The notes under the pieces were generated by a model. It was not told the origin of the DNA. It did no database searches and saw only the letters and a program-made list of their open reading frames with translations. This document shows, one piece after another, positions 1-8,438 of a stretch of 64,000 bases of DNA. Position 1 is the first letter of the stretch. Each line of letters begins with the position of its first letter. The stretch lies in assembly GCF_030817015.1 (NCBI RefSeq), contig NZ_JAUSYS010000001.1, forward strand, positions 62,001 to 126,000. Reading direction: 5' to 3'. The position numbers and the translations under genes are program-made. This DNA is from Arthrobacter sp. V1I7. GTDB taxonomy: Bacteria > Actinomycetota > Actinomycetes > Actinomycetales > Micrococcaceae.

Positions 1-15
1 ATCTCAATGTTTCTG

Positions 16-1218
16 TCAAGCCGCCTGAGCGGTGATGCTTGGCAGTGGTTCCCGGTAGGTGCTGTGGTCGCGGAGCATGGCCCAGAGGACGTTGATTCGG
101 CGTCGGGCGAGGGCGATGAGCGCCTGCTTGTGGGACTTTCCTTCGCGGCGTTTCCGGTCGTAGTAGATTCGTGAGGCCGGGCTGTTCTTCAGGCTGGAGA
201 GGGCGGCGAGGTAACAGGTTCGGAGAAGCCTGCGATTGAAGCGACGCGGCCGGTGCAGATTCCCGCTGATTCGTCCTGAATCTCGTGGGACCGGTGCCAA
301 CCCGGCGACGCTGGCGAGCCGGTCGACCGAGTCAAAACCCTCCAGATTGCCGCCGATGTTCGCGAGAAAAGTTGCCGCGAGAACGGGGCCGAACCCTGGC
401 ATACTCAGCAGAACGTCGGCGCTCTCGTGCTTCCGGAAGATGTCCGTGATCTGGGCATCGACGCCGGCGATCTCTGCGTCGATTGTGCCTATTTGGTCGG
501 CCAGCCGGGCGACCAGGGCTGAGCCCGTGGATTGGGCCGGCAGGACGGTGTGCTGGGAGTTCGCGGCCTCAAGGGCTTTCTCTGCCATGGCAGCGCTGTT
601 ACGGCATCTGCGTTTCTTGAGCCAGCTTGTGAGCCGGGTCAGTCCTATCCGCCGAATGCCTTCCGGCGTTTGATAGCCGCCCAGGAGGATCAGGGGCGCC
701 TTCTTGGAGTAGTCGAATGCCCGCTCAAGTGCGGGGAAGTACTCCAGCAAAGTGGCCCGGAGCCGGTTGATCGCCCGGACCCGATCACACATCAGATCCG
801 TGCGGCGGGCAGTAAGCAGCTGCAGGTCAACGCTGATCTGGTCCGCAGTGCGAACCGGTTGGAGGTCGGTGCGCATGCGTGCCTGGTCGGCGATGATCCG
901 GGCGTCTTTGGCGTCAGTTTTGCCATCCCCGCGATAGGTTGCTGCGGCGTGATGCACGACCCGTCCGGGGATATAGAGCAGCCGCTGGGCGTGCGCGGCC
1001 AACAGCTCGATCATCAGCGCCGCGCCGCCGGCGTTCAGATCCGTGGCCCAGCAGACCTCGCCACCGGCGGCGATCTCCGCGACCTCGGCTATGAGCTCGA
1101 GGAGTACGCCTTCGTCGTTTTCAACCCGTTTCGAAAGCATTACCGTCCCGGATTGGTCGATAAGTACGCAATGATGTGTTCTCTTGCCTGAGTCGATTCC
1201 TGCCCACACCGCCGGCAT
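16..1218 (-). CDS. IS110 family transposase (DEDD recombinase)
   Basis: Complete 400-residue protein. The N-terminal RuvC-like DEDD domain (about residues 5-160) opens with 'AGIDSGKRTHHCVLID' and carries the acidic cluster in 'KTDAKDARIIADQAR'. The C-terminal Transposase_20 part (about 270-360) has the helix-hairpin-helix-like 'LSMPGFGPVLAATFLANIGG' and the catalytic-serine region 'VAGLAPVPRDSGRISG'. This family moves an element through a circular intermediate and has no classical inverted repeats. Recent work shows that it uses a structured bridge RNA from a non-coding end to choose donor and target. Only 15 bp of the window lie beyond the stop codon, so the right end cannot be placed. The start chosen is the ATG giving the canonical family N-terminus. 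Confidence 0.93.
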   Translation of the reverse strand: MPAVWAGIDSGKRTHHCVLIDQSGTVMLSKRVENDEGVLLELIAEVAEIAAGGEVCWATDLNAGGAALMIELLAAHAQRLLYIPGRVVHHAAATYRGDGKTDAKDARIIADQARMRTDLQPVRTADQISVDLQLLTARRTDLMCDRVRAINRLRATLLEYFPALERAFDYSKKAPLILLGGYQTPEGIRRIGLTRLTSWLKKRRCRNSAAMAEKALEAANSQHTVLPAQSTGSALVARLADQIGTIDAEIAGVDAQITDIFRKHESADVLLSMPGFGPVLAATFLANIGGNLEGFDSVDRLASVAGLAPVPRDSGRISGNLHRPRRFNRRLLRTCYLAALSSLKNSPASRIYYDRKRREGKSHKQALIALARRRINVLWAMLRDHSTYREPLPSITAQAA

Positions 1219-1454
1219 GCCTTGTCCCTTCGATCAGCTCCGATTTTTCGTGGCCCTGTCGATAACTGCGCCGGCACGTCCTTACCCAACGATCAATGTC
1301 GTAATTCTCAATCAGCGGTCGAGTTATCGGCGGGCAGCGGGCGGCCATTCCCAGTGGGCCGTCCAAGCGGCAGGGAGATCTGTGCCATACCCGCCACCCG
1401 AGGGTGATCGAAACACTACGACAGCCCCGAAATCACCCACAACAACACCGTAAG
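1219..1454 (-). other. Non-coding left-end region of the IS110 element (possible bridge RNA locus)
   Basis: There is no convincing gene between the IS110 transposase start and the IS30 remnant. In the IS110 group the bridge RNA is encoded in the non-coding left end, upstream of the transposase, which would be here on the minus strand. I could not fold it or identify guide loops, so this is an inference from family knowledge. Confidence 0.25.
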
Positions 1455-1908
1455 GAGGGGGATTTAATAACCGGAGCCTACAACCAGTCGGCGATCGCCA
1501 CCCTGGTCGAGCGCACCACCCGTTACGTGATGTTGGTGCACCTCCCGGTGTACCATACCGCCGAATCGGTCCGCGACGGGCTGATCAAGACCATGGGGAC
1601 CCTGCCGGCGCACCTGCGCGGATCCCCTGACCTGGGACCAGGGCGCCGAAATGGCCAAACACAAGGCTTTCAGCATCGCCACCGACATGGACGTCTACTT
1701 CTGCGACCCCGCCAGCCCTTGGCAACGCGGATCCAACGAGAACACTGTGAGGTCTGCTACGCCAATACTTCCCCAAGGTGCCGACCTGAACGCCTACGGG
1801 CCCGAGGACCTGGAGCACGTCGCCCAGGAACTCAACGCACGACCACGCAAAACACTGGACTGGGACAGCCCGGCAGAGCGTCTTCGTGATTTACTGATAG
1901 CCAGCTGA
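1455..1908 (+). pseudogene. IS30 family transposase, 3' remnant with frameshifts
   Basis: Remains of the catalytic C-terminal half of an IS30-type DDE transposase. 'SAIATLVERTTRYVMLVHLP' is in one frame. After a shift near 1620-1650 come 'YFCDPASPWQRGSNENT' and 'NARPRKTLDWDSPAERL' in another. The glutamate of the DDE triad lies in the 'RGSNENT' motif. Directly after it, nine residues are out of frame between two compensating single-base changes (about 1746-1779); they should read 'GLLRQYFPKG'. The N-terminal HTH half is missing. It is not functional and probably marks an older insertion beside the IS110 element. Confidence 0.85.
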
Positions 1909-2032
1909 CCTCGGGTGTTGCATTGACCCCTTGAATTCGCCCAGCGGGCATTTCTGCTGGCCGCCCGTGGGCAGAAACTATTGGCCATTGACATCCCGGC
2001 AATTCCGTCAGCCCGGGGAAAGGGGAAGGCCT

Positions 2033-2468
2033 GTGACGTCCGGTCAAGTGAAGCCACCAGGGGACATCTGGCGGACGGACCCGTTTACCTTGCGGGACAT
2101 CGTCCTGGACCGCGCCGCCACGGAGGACTGCCTTACACAATGCCCTGCGCTGGAACGGATCTGGATTCTGAGCCTGTTGGACCTGCTGCCAGGAGCATCG
2201 GACCGGTTCCGGACACTGCTCGTGCTCGCCCAAGGCCTACCAGCGGCAGTACTCCTGGCACGAGGCCACCCGGCTGCACGAAGAGGCCCTGCGCCTGGTC
2301 CGCCGTCAAATCGGCAAGCGGCTGTTCAATGAAGCCCGGTACAGGGAAGCTGCCTCGGAGTTCGAATGGGCCCGGGACCTCTATCGCAGCACCGGCCAAC
2401 GCGAGCATCTCGCACAGGCATGCCAGCAGGCCCTCAACAGAGCACGGCAACTGACCAGCACGGCCTAA
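2033..2468 (+). pseudogene. Frameshifted small gene of unknown function
   Basis: A GTG start follows a good ribosome-binding site (AGGGGAAGG). It opens a frame reading 'WRTDPFTLRDIVLDRAATED' and continuing to 'RFRTLLVLAQ'. At about 2233 the plausible coding frame moves by one base and continues as 'AYQRQYSWHEATRLHEEAL', then 'FEWARDLYRSTGQREHLAQA', to the TAA. The rejoined product would be about 145 residues, and its second half looks helical and TPR-like. I do not recognise the family. It sits between IS remnants and a guanine-deaminase operon on the other strand. Confidence 0.5.
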
Positions 2469-2909
2469 CCGTCCGAACCCGGGCCTCTTGAAAAGAACCA
2501 GAGCGGAACGACCAAGCCGGCTCCGCGCATAACGGATGCCGGCGTTCCTTCCCACCGCATTCAATCCCCTGCTGTTGCCACACCCCGACCGCTGACCCCA
2601 ACGTCTACAGACCCGTGACCACAAGGACTACGGAGATCAGGCCACAACCGGCAGAACCGCCCACTCCCAACTGTGAAATAACCGCCATGCCCAACGAAAA
2701 GTCACACCTAAACCGTACCGAAAGTTATCCATGTGACAGGTGATTATGGCGGTGGTTTTTGAACAACATACGGGACAGTCAGATTACGCGGCATCTAAAC
2801 GATTCAGATTCGTGGGGGAGCGTCCCCCATGGGCGTTCCAATTCCAAGGAACTGGGACACTTCCCCAGGTGTGCCGGCAGCCACGGGACCCTAGACAGCA
2901 GGGCAGGAA
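2469..2909. other. Intergenic region without a recognisable gene
   Basis: About 440 bp between the frameshifted gene and the 3' end of the ABM-membrane protein. No frame on either strand has family features. The only structure I see is the hairpin listed separately at 2813-2829. Confidence 0.6.
2813..2829 (-). terminator. Hairpin downstream of the guanine-deaminase operon
   Basis: Perfect 7-bp stem TGGGGGA/TCCCCCA with a GCG loop, about 80 bp beyond the stop codon of the last minus-strand gene. There is no clear U-tract, so this is at best a weak or Rho-assisted terminator. Confidence 0.35.
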
Positions 2910-3890
2910 TTATGCGTCCGCCCTGATCCCGAGGAGCCATGCGTAGAGCGCCATCGATACAATGTAGAGCGCGAGGATAATGGCGTAGCCATACAAGTGG
3001 ACGCGAAGCGGCTGGCCGCGCTTGAGCCACCAGCCAAAACGCTGGAATGCCCATGGCACGAGGAACCAGCCCAGCAACTGCGTGCTCACTAAGTTTCCAA
3101 TGAACAGCGACAGCCAGAACGGTACGCCATGGCTGTCGATAAGCGGCTCGCTGACGAAGTACCCCCACAGGAACACAAGGGGGTACAACATCAGCAGCAC
3201 CACGAGATTGCTCTTGAAGATGGGGTCCGGAGTCGGCGAACCACCGGACCAGAAACCGAAACCATAGCTGGTCTTGGCCAATGCCAGCTCCCTGTTGAAG
3301 GGTGCCCCCGCCTTCAACAGCGCGGCGCGTTCGCCCGATTCGAGCCAGGCATTGAGATGTTCGTTTGAATCAAAGCTCAGGACCACCACCCAGTGGTCCC
3401 GTACACCCGGCACCGGCCGCTGGACCTGATGGCCGATGAACCCATCAAACGTCGACTCTGCGGACGAGATGATCCGCTGCCACGCCAGGAACTCCTCTTC
3501 CTGGTCCGGATCGACCCGGCTGGAGATCAGCACCGATGCGGCCTGGGATGGGTATCTCGTGGTCTCGGTGATGAGATGGACGTCAGCGTCCCCTTTGAAA
3601 TGGCCCACCATCTCGGCTTCAAGAGCTTGGCGGTCTTTGCTGTGTAACCAGGCGCGCGCCGAAGCTGCATTCCGGAAGTGTTGCACGATGACCCAGTCGC
3701 TCTGCACGGGCGGCCGCGGCTCAATGATTTCCTGGCCGAGAAACCCGGGCCAGGAAGCCAACCGCTCGCACACCTTTACGTGCCAGGCCTCGTAGGTGGG
3801 ATAGTTGGATTCCGCCAGTCGGCGGTGCACCACGAGGGCGACAGGCTCAGCTGGTTCCACTGCACCGTCGCGCACCTTCTGCTCGGCCAT
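2910..3890 (-). CDS. Tandem antibiotic-biosynthesis-monooxygenase (ABM) domains with membrane tail
   Basis: About 326 residues. Two dimeric alpha-beta-barrel ABM-type repeats are visible. The first runs roughly over residues 15-105 ('PTYEAWHVKVCERLASWPGF'). The second runs over about 115-205 ('EEEFLAWQRIISSAESTFDG', 'DHWVVVLSFDSNEHLNAWL'). Three hydrophobic helices follow in the last 100 residues ('LVVLLMLYPLVFLWGYFV', 'VPFWLSLFIGNLVSTQLL', 'LYGYAIILALYIVSMALYAW'), so the barrels are probably anchored to the cytoplasmic membrane. The start used is the internal ATG 6 bp beyond the guanine deaminase stop, preceded by AAGAAGG; a longer reading would overlap that gene. The two are probably co-transcribed. 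The substrate is unknown. Confidence 0.8.
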   Translation of the reverse strand: MAEQKVRDGAVEPAEPVALVVHRRLAESNYPTYEAWHVKVCERLASWPGFLGQEIIEPRPPVQSDWVIVQHFRNAASARAWLHSKDRQALEAEMVGHFKGDADVHLITETTRYPSQAASVLISSRVDPDQEEEFLAWQRIISSAESTFDGFIGHQVQRPVPGVRDHWVVVLSFDSNEHLNAWLESGERAALLKAGAPFNRELALAKTSYGFGFWSGGSPTPDPIFKSNLVVLLMLYPLVFLWGYFVSEPLIDSHGVPFWLSLFIGNLVSTQLLGWFLVPWAFQRFGWWLKRGQPLRVHLYGYAIILALYIVSMALYAWLLGIRADA

Positions 3891-3895
3891 GACGT

Positions 3896-5293
3896 TCAGG
3901 CCTTCTTGTAGGCCCGCTCGCCCATGATCCATGTTTCATCCACGGCACGTTCGTCGCCAACCATCATGATGCCGAACAGCAGTTCCGCGGCGGTGTCGAT
4001 ATCCTGCGGGCCACCGTCCTGGACGAAAAGGCTCATGTGCCACTCGGTTGCCGGTGGGCCGCCGTTCCAATCAAGGGCCACGAAGTCCGCCTCCTTGCCG
4101 ACGTCGAAATTCCCCACCAGATTGTCGATGTACAGCGCCTCGGCGCCGCCCTTCGTCACAGAATAGAACGCGCGGTACGGGGAGAGCTTGTTGCGCTCCG
4201 ATTCGGCGAGGTCTTGCTGCATGGGATCGATGCTGCCATCAAGGATCGTGTTGTTCAACATGCCCACCTTGTAGGCATCTTCCAACGTATTGAGCAGGCT
4301 GAAACGGTTTCCACCGCCCATATCCGTGCCGAAGGTCAGCAGGACCCGATGCTCGGGGTCGGTCGCCCGTCCGAGGCGGAACAGCCCACTGCCCAGGTAA
4401 AGATTGGAACCCGGGCAGAACGTGACAGCGGCACCAGCATCCGAGATCCGCCGGAACTCATCGTTTGTCAACCAGACGCCGTGCCCTCCCGTGAACTTGG
4501 GGCCGACCAGCTCGAACTTCTCGTACACCCCAAGGTAGTCCTGGCAGTCCTTATGCAATGCCGTGACTCCGCGGACCTCGGCCGGGTTCTCCGAGACATG
4601 TGTATGCACCCAGAGGTCGGGATTCTCCTGCTTGAGCCGGTGGCACGCCTTCAACAGCTCGTCGGAGGCGCCGAAGGCAAAACGCGGCGTGATCGCGTAG
4701 AGGTTCCGCCCCATGCCGTGGTATTTCTTGATGAGCCTCGTGCCCTCGGCGTAGAAGTCATTGGCTGAGATCGTGAACCATTCGGGGGCGTTTTGGTCGA
4801 TGCCGGTGATGCCGGTGATGATCCGCATGTTGCGGCGCGACGCCTCCTCAAACACCTCTTCCGTGCAGACGGACGTGCTGTTCGTGAAGGCCTGGCAGGT
4901 GGTGGTTCCGGAGGCGAGTAGATTGTCGAAGAAACGCGCGACGCCCTGCTTCGCATACTCGCGCTCACCGTACCTGCGTTCCTCGGGGAATACCGACTTC
5001 TGCAGCCACGGCAGCAGCTGCTCGCCGTAGGCGCCAAGTATGCGTGTCTGCGGCACGTGGATGTGGCCGTCAATGAATCCAGGCAGGATCAGCCTGTTCC
5101 AGATCTCGATGACCTCGAGGTGGTCATATTTCGGCAGGAGGTCGGCAGCCGGGCCGAAATCGACGATGATCCCGTCGACGACGACGAGAAGGCCGTCGGC
5201 GAGGAATCGGGCCGCATCGTGTTCGTGGCCGACGAACTTCCACGGGTCATCGACGAAATCGAGGAAGGTGCCGCGAATGGCTTTCTGAGACAT
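3896..5293 (-). CDS. guaD: Guanine deaminase
   Basis: A 465-residue amidohydrolase that converts guanine to xanthine and ammonia in purine salvage or catabolism. The metal ligands of the TIM-barrel are visible: 'GFIDGHIHVPQT' (His77 and His79), 'VHTHVSENPAEV', 'GGHGVWLTNDE', and the catalytic aspartate in 'FGTDMGGGNRFS'. Its 'HIHVPQTR' and 'SENPAEV' motifs match guanine deaminases rather than 8-oxoguanine or atrazine-type hydrolases. The reading frame stays open far upstream, but homology begins at 'MSQKAIRG', so that ATG was chosen. Length is normal for the family. It heads a two-gene operon with the ABM-membrane protein. Confidence 0.92.
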   Translation of the reverse strand: MSQKAIRGTFLDFVDDPWKFVGHEHDAARFLADGLLVVVDGIIVDFGPAADLLPKYDHLEVIEIWNRLILPGFIDGHIHVPQTRILGAYGEQLLPWLQKSVFPEERRYGEREYAKQGVARFFDNLLASGTTTCQAFTNSTSVCTEEVFEEASRRNMRIITGITGIDQNAPEWFTISANDFYAEGTRLIKKYHGMGRNLYAITPRFAFGASDELLKACHRLKQENPDLWVHTHVSENPAEVRGVTALHKDCQDYLGVYEKFELVGPKFTGGHGVWLTNDEFRRISDAGAAVTFCPGSNLYLGSGLFRLGRATDPEHRVLLTFGTDMGGGNRFSLLNTLEDAYKVGMLNNTILDGSIDPMQQDLAESERNKLSPYRAFYSVTKGGAEALYIDNLVGNFDVGKEADFVALDWNGGPPATEWHMSLFVQDGGPQDIDTAAELLFGIMMVGDERAVDETWIMGERAYKKA

Positions 5294-5720
5294 GGGAATC
5301 GCCCTGACCGTCGATGTATCACCGAGCCGAATTGACCGTACTTGGTGTCGTCGGCCACGAACCCATGATGGCACGGTGGGTCCGCATTGGAAACCCTCGC
5401 GTTGACTCAAAGATGCCCGCCTAACCGCCATCTTCTGCCGCACGCGCCGGCCCTGACCATGGATTACAAAGAAGCAAAAGCTGCACAGGAGGCTACCATC
5501 CCGGATGGAACGAAGCTGCTCGTTGAGCGGCCGCATGTTGGTCTGTACCGTTGTGCGCCTGCCGTGGCCGGAGGGATTACCTGTACGCGACCAGTGCCTG
5601 TTTGCGGGCGTTCGTCCAAGCGTCGCTGCTGGTAACCCGCCGTGCGGCTCCTTGGCTGCGGGGAGACGCGGCACGGCCCTGACGGGGTTAAAGTAGTGCT
5701 GAAACGGAAGGCAAGGCCGC
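5294..5720. other. Divergent intergenic region
   Basis: About 425 bp between the divergently transcribed guanine deaminase and Ser/Thr kinase genes. It should contain both promoters. I see no confident -35/-10 pair, operator or small gene. Confidence 0.5.
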
Positions 5721-7004
5721 ATGATGGAACAAACGGAGACTGACTTATCCGGCACGGTCCTGCGCGAGCGTTACAGGGTCGGCGAAGTGCTTGGCCACGG
5801 CGGCATGGGGAGCGTCTACCGGGGAACTGATCTGGTTCTGGACCGGGAGGTGGCCCTGAAGATATTCCGGGCCGATGTCGCTGACCCGGAGGAATTGGGC
5901 AGGCAGCAGATAGAAGCCCGGATACTCGCCCGGTTGAACCACCATGGCCTGGTCACGCTCTTCGATACCGGGACGCTGCTCCGCAACCAAAGGGAAGTGC
6001 CCTTCCTGGTGACGGAACTCGTCAATGGAGTTGACCTTCGCCGCCGTCTTGCGCAGGGGCCGCTGCCGGGGGCTGAAGTGGCTCGGCTGGGCGCTGAACT
6101 GGGTGAGGCATTGCAGTACATCCACCATCGCGGTGTGGTGCACCGGGACGTAAAGCCGGCCAATATCTTGCTGACCCGATACGCGGCCGATGCCCCATTG
6201 CGCCCTAAACTCGCAGACTTTGGCATCGCACGGATGCTAGACGGAGCCCGGCTCACCGCGACCGACATGGTTCCTGGTACGGCCGCCTACCTGAGCCCGG
6301 AACAGGCCAGCGGAGAACCAGTGGGCCCGCCTGCAGACATCTATTCGCTGGGCCTGGTGTTGCTGGAAGCCCTCACTCGGAGAGTGGCATTTCCCGGACC
6401 ACCGCTGGAAGCTGCAGTGGCCCGGCTCTCCCGTCTCCCTGACATCCCTGATGCCCTGGGTCCGCGATGGAAATCGTTACTTACCGCGATGACCGCCCGG
6501 GATCCGCACGACAGACCGGACGCCGGAAGCATCGCAACGACACTTCACGTCGGAGACTGGAACGCGACGGCCGAATACAGCACTGAGGCAAGAACTGTCA
6601 CCCAAGCGCTTCCACTGGGAACCCTCGTCCTGAACGCGGGCGGACCAAAGAGTCCTGAACCCGGTGAGCGTGCCGGGGCGCAGGGTGCCAGGCTGCCTGC
6701 CCTGCCGCGCAGCGAAATAACCAACGCCACCTCATTGCAACCAGCCCCTCAGGTGCCGGCGCGTGAACCGGTCTCCGCGCAGGGGAAACCGGACCGGCGG
6801 CGTCTCAGGAAGAAGTTGGGCAACATCGGAGGCCGCCGGCTTCGGGCCCTCGTTGCCGGTGCCGCTCTCGTTGTGATCATCGCCGGAGTACTGCTGACTT
6901 CTATCCAGCGGCCGCCCCCCGCACCGGTGGAAACTCCGCAGCCGGTTATTTCTGGGCAGATGGGCGAACATTTCAAGGAACTGGAAGAAAGCGTCACGCC
7001 ATGA
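5721..7004 (+). CDS. Membrane-anchored Hanks-type serine/threonine protein kinase
   Basis: 427 residues. The kinase domain spans about residues 17-275: Gly-rich loop 'GEVLGHGGMGSVYRG', ATP-binding Lys47 in 'VALKIF', catalytic loop 'HRDVKPANIL' (141-150), 'DFG' (166-168) and the 'APE'-type segment 'YLSPEQASG'. A Pro/Ala-rich linker follows, then a basic stop and one transmembrane helix near residues 375-395 ('LRALVAGAALVVIIAGVLL'), and a short external tail of about 30 residues without PASTA repeats. It therefore resembles PknA-type or accessory kinases rather than PknB. The stop overlaps the start of the following lipoprotein gene by 4 bp (ATGA), so the two are translationally coupled. Confidence 0.92.
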   Translation: MMEQTETDLSGTVLRERYRVGEVLGHGGMGSVYRGTDLVLDREVALKIFRADVADPEELGRQQIEARILARLNHHGLVTLFDTGTLLRNQREVPFLVTELVNGVDLRRRLAQGPLPGAEVARLGAELGEALQYIHHRGVVHRDVKPANILLTRYAADAPLRPKLADFGIARMLDGARLTATDMVPGTAAYLSPEQASGEPVGPPADIYSLGLVLLEALTRRVAFPGPPLEAAVARLSRLPDIPDALGPRWKSLLTAMTARDPHDRPDAGSIATTLHVGDWNATAEYSTEARTVTQALPLGTLVLNAGGPKSPEPGERAGAQGARLPALPRSEITNATSLQPAPQVPAREPVSAQGKPDRRRLRKKLGNIGGRRLRALVAGAALVVIIAGVLLTSIQRPPPAPVETPQPVISGQMGEHFKELEESVTP

Positions 7005-7636
7005 ACCGAAGAGAACTTGCCGACGTGAAGGGGACGAATCCCGAACTGCCACCCGGCGCCGGGCCGCGCAGGAAACCTTCCTTCCGAAGGGCTCTTGGCT
7101 GGGTTCTAGCTGCCTGTCTTGGATTTTTGTTGTTCACTGCATGCTCCGCCGCGCCCGAGCTGGATAAAGGAACGGCCGGGAAATTCCAGACCCGCGTGGC
7201 TGCAGCGAAACAACTCACCGCGCAACAGAACTTCCCCGCCGCGGTGACTGAGCTTCAGCAATTAGGCCAGGATGTGACAACAGCTGCAGAACAGGGCCTG
7301 ATGTCACAGGAGCGGAAGACCCGGATTGAGGCTGCAATCAGCAAAGTCAGGGCCGACGTGGAAGCCGCCATGACCCCGGCGGAGCCCCAACCTGTCCCAC
7401 CGGCCCCTGCTACTGAACCTCCAGCAGGAAACGACGGAAAACAGCAGGAAGAAGACGCGAAAAAGGAGGCCGAGAAACAGCAGGAGGAGGAGGAGGAAAA
7501 AAAACAAAGACGAGAAGGAGAAAGACCGAGACAACGACTGATGGCGACGCTCGTCACCGAACATAACGTCCCGGCTTCCAAATGTCGAACACCTTCAACA
7601 TGTCACCGCTGCCCCGACCGGCGTTGGTGCTGGTAA
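7001..7636 (+). CDS. Lipoprotein-like partner of the kinase, with an A8 tract that changes its C-terminus
   Basis: The 211-residue reading has a basic N-terminus, a hydrophobic segment ending in a lipobox-like 'LLFTAC' (Cys about 47), a helical middle ('AVTELQQLGQDVTTAAEQG') and a Pro-rich then Glu/Lys-rich tail. At 7497-7504 a run of eight A's follows a (GGA)n purine tract. In the annotated frame the tail turns into unlike sequence ('RRWCW' end). With one A fewer, it continues in the same acidic/basic style ('NKDEKEKDRDND') and stops at 7539-7541, giving about 180 residues. That shorter version is likely the ancestral protein. The lesion could be a real slippage mutation, phase variation or a base-call error. 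Coupled by ATGA to the kinase gene. Confidence 0.65.
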   Translation: MNRRELADVKGTNPELPPGAGPRRKPSFRRALGWVLAACLGFLLFTACSAAPELDKGTAGKFQTRVAAAKQLTAQQNFPAAVTELQQLGQDVTTAAEQGLMSQERKTRIEAAISKVRADVEAAMTPAEPQPVPPAPATEPPAGNDGKQQEEDAKKEAEKQQEEEEEKKQRREGERPRQRLMATLVTEHNVPASKCRTPSTCHRCPDRRWCW

Positions 7637-7815
7637 ACCCTGTCGTCTGTGTCCTACACACAGTGACTGTGTCAACCCCTGTTGGCCCGGCAGGGCAGGT
7701 ATTCTTGGCCCCGGTCGGCAGGTTCGCATACGGGACTTTCAATGACGCGGGGATCCTCGCCGCTTGGCAGAGCGGATACACCCTCGGAAGCGTTCCACCG
7801 GTCGGATTCTCCTGG
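7637..7815. other. Short stretch of unclear origin
   Basis: The frame of the following transposase tail is open through here, but the residues do not resemble the transposase core. It may be junction sequence from an earlier rearrangement. No gene called. Confidence 0.4.
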
Positions 7816-7992
7816 GACCCGGTCAACGACACGCTCAAAGGCCAGCTGGACCTTGAACAACACTGCGGACGCACTCCGGCCGGAGTCATGCCCAGAATCG
7901 TTCAACGACTACTGGCAATGACAACAGCGATCTGGCACAACGACAGCACCGGCGCAACTATCCGCCGCTCACTCACCGCCTACGACCACTAA
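7816..7992 (+). pseudogene. C-terminal remnant of a DDE transposase (IS982/IS5-like)
   Basis: The last ~58 codons encode 'DPVNDTLKGQLDLEQHCGR', 'PRIVQRLLAMTTAIWHND' and 'RRSLTAYDH'. I recognise these as the conserved C-terminus of actinobacterial IS982/IS5-like transposases (usual form 'RIAQRLLALAAAIWHN...KRSLIAYDH'). The catalytic domain upstream is absent, so this is a dead fragment. The family name is from memory of the motif and is less certain than its being a transposase tail. Confidence 0.6.
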
Positions 7993-8066
7993 CATCCCTT
8001 CGAATTACTCATCTAGGTATTGCTCAGCATTATCTACGGCTCTTCAACGTTGAGTTGGACAGGTAA

Positions 8067-8294
8067 GTCGAATTTGGACGAGGTCCCGTGGATTTCAAAA
8101 TTTCTTGCGGATCGAAGTTACGCTTGCTGATCGAGATCAAGAAAGCTCACAACGGAAAGTTCTGGCATGGGCTCCAAACTCAGTTACCCAGCTACCTTCA
8201 ATCTGATGATTGCGACTATGGCTGGTATCTGGCGATCCGCTATCGGAGCAACCCCGCCTCTGAGGTTCGCATGAAAGACTTCCTGGTCGCGTGA
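8067..8294 (+). pseudogene. Fragment of a PD-(D/E)XK-like nuclease domain protein
   Basis: About 75 codons, open only from 8067 because a stop lies directly upstream. The text reads 'VEFGRGPVDFKISCG', then 'LRLLIEIKKAHNGKFWHGLQ', then 'QLPSYLQSDDCDYGWYLAI'. The Asp in 'VDFK' followed by 'IEIKK' gives the D...ExK signature of the PD-(D/E)XK fold, and 'Q-LPSYL' resembles its fourth motif. Such proteins occur as restriction-like or hypothetical nucleases. The 5' part is missing, so it is a remnant. A GTG start at 8088 could give a 68-residue peptide but has no clear ribosome-binding site. Confidence 0.55.
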
Positions 8295-8438
8295 AAAGTA
8301 CCGCCCATCACGTAGGTAAGACCATTGAGTACACGGCGGTAGACGGACGGCGGAAAGACTCTGCATCCAAGCAAGAATAATCCCCGCGTGATCGGTCTTC
8401 GATTCATGGCGGCCTGACCGAACGTCGATAATGGAGAT

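Noticed and set aside
7490..7510. Programmed -1 frameshift at the A8 tract
   Set aside because: The plausible continuation lies in the +1/-2 frame, which needs deletion of an A, and no downstream stimulatory structure was seen.
7582..7992. A 136-codon gene spanning the transposase tail
   Set aside because: Only the last ~58 codons carry recognisable sequence; the first half has no motif or ribosome-binding site.
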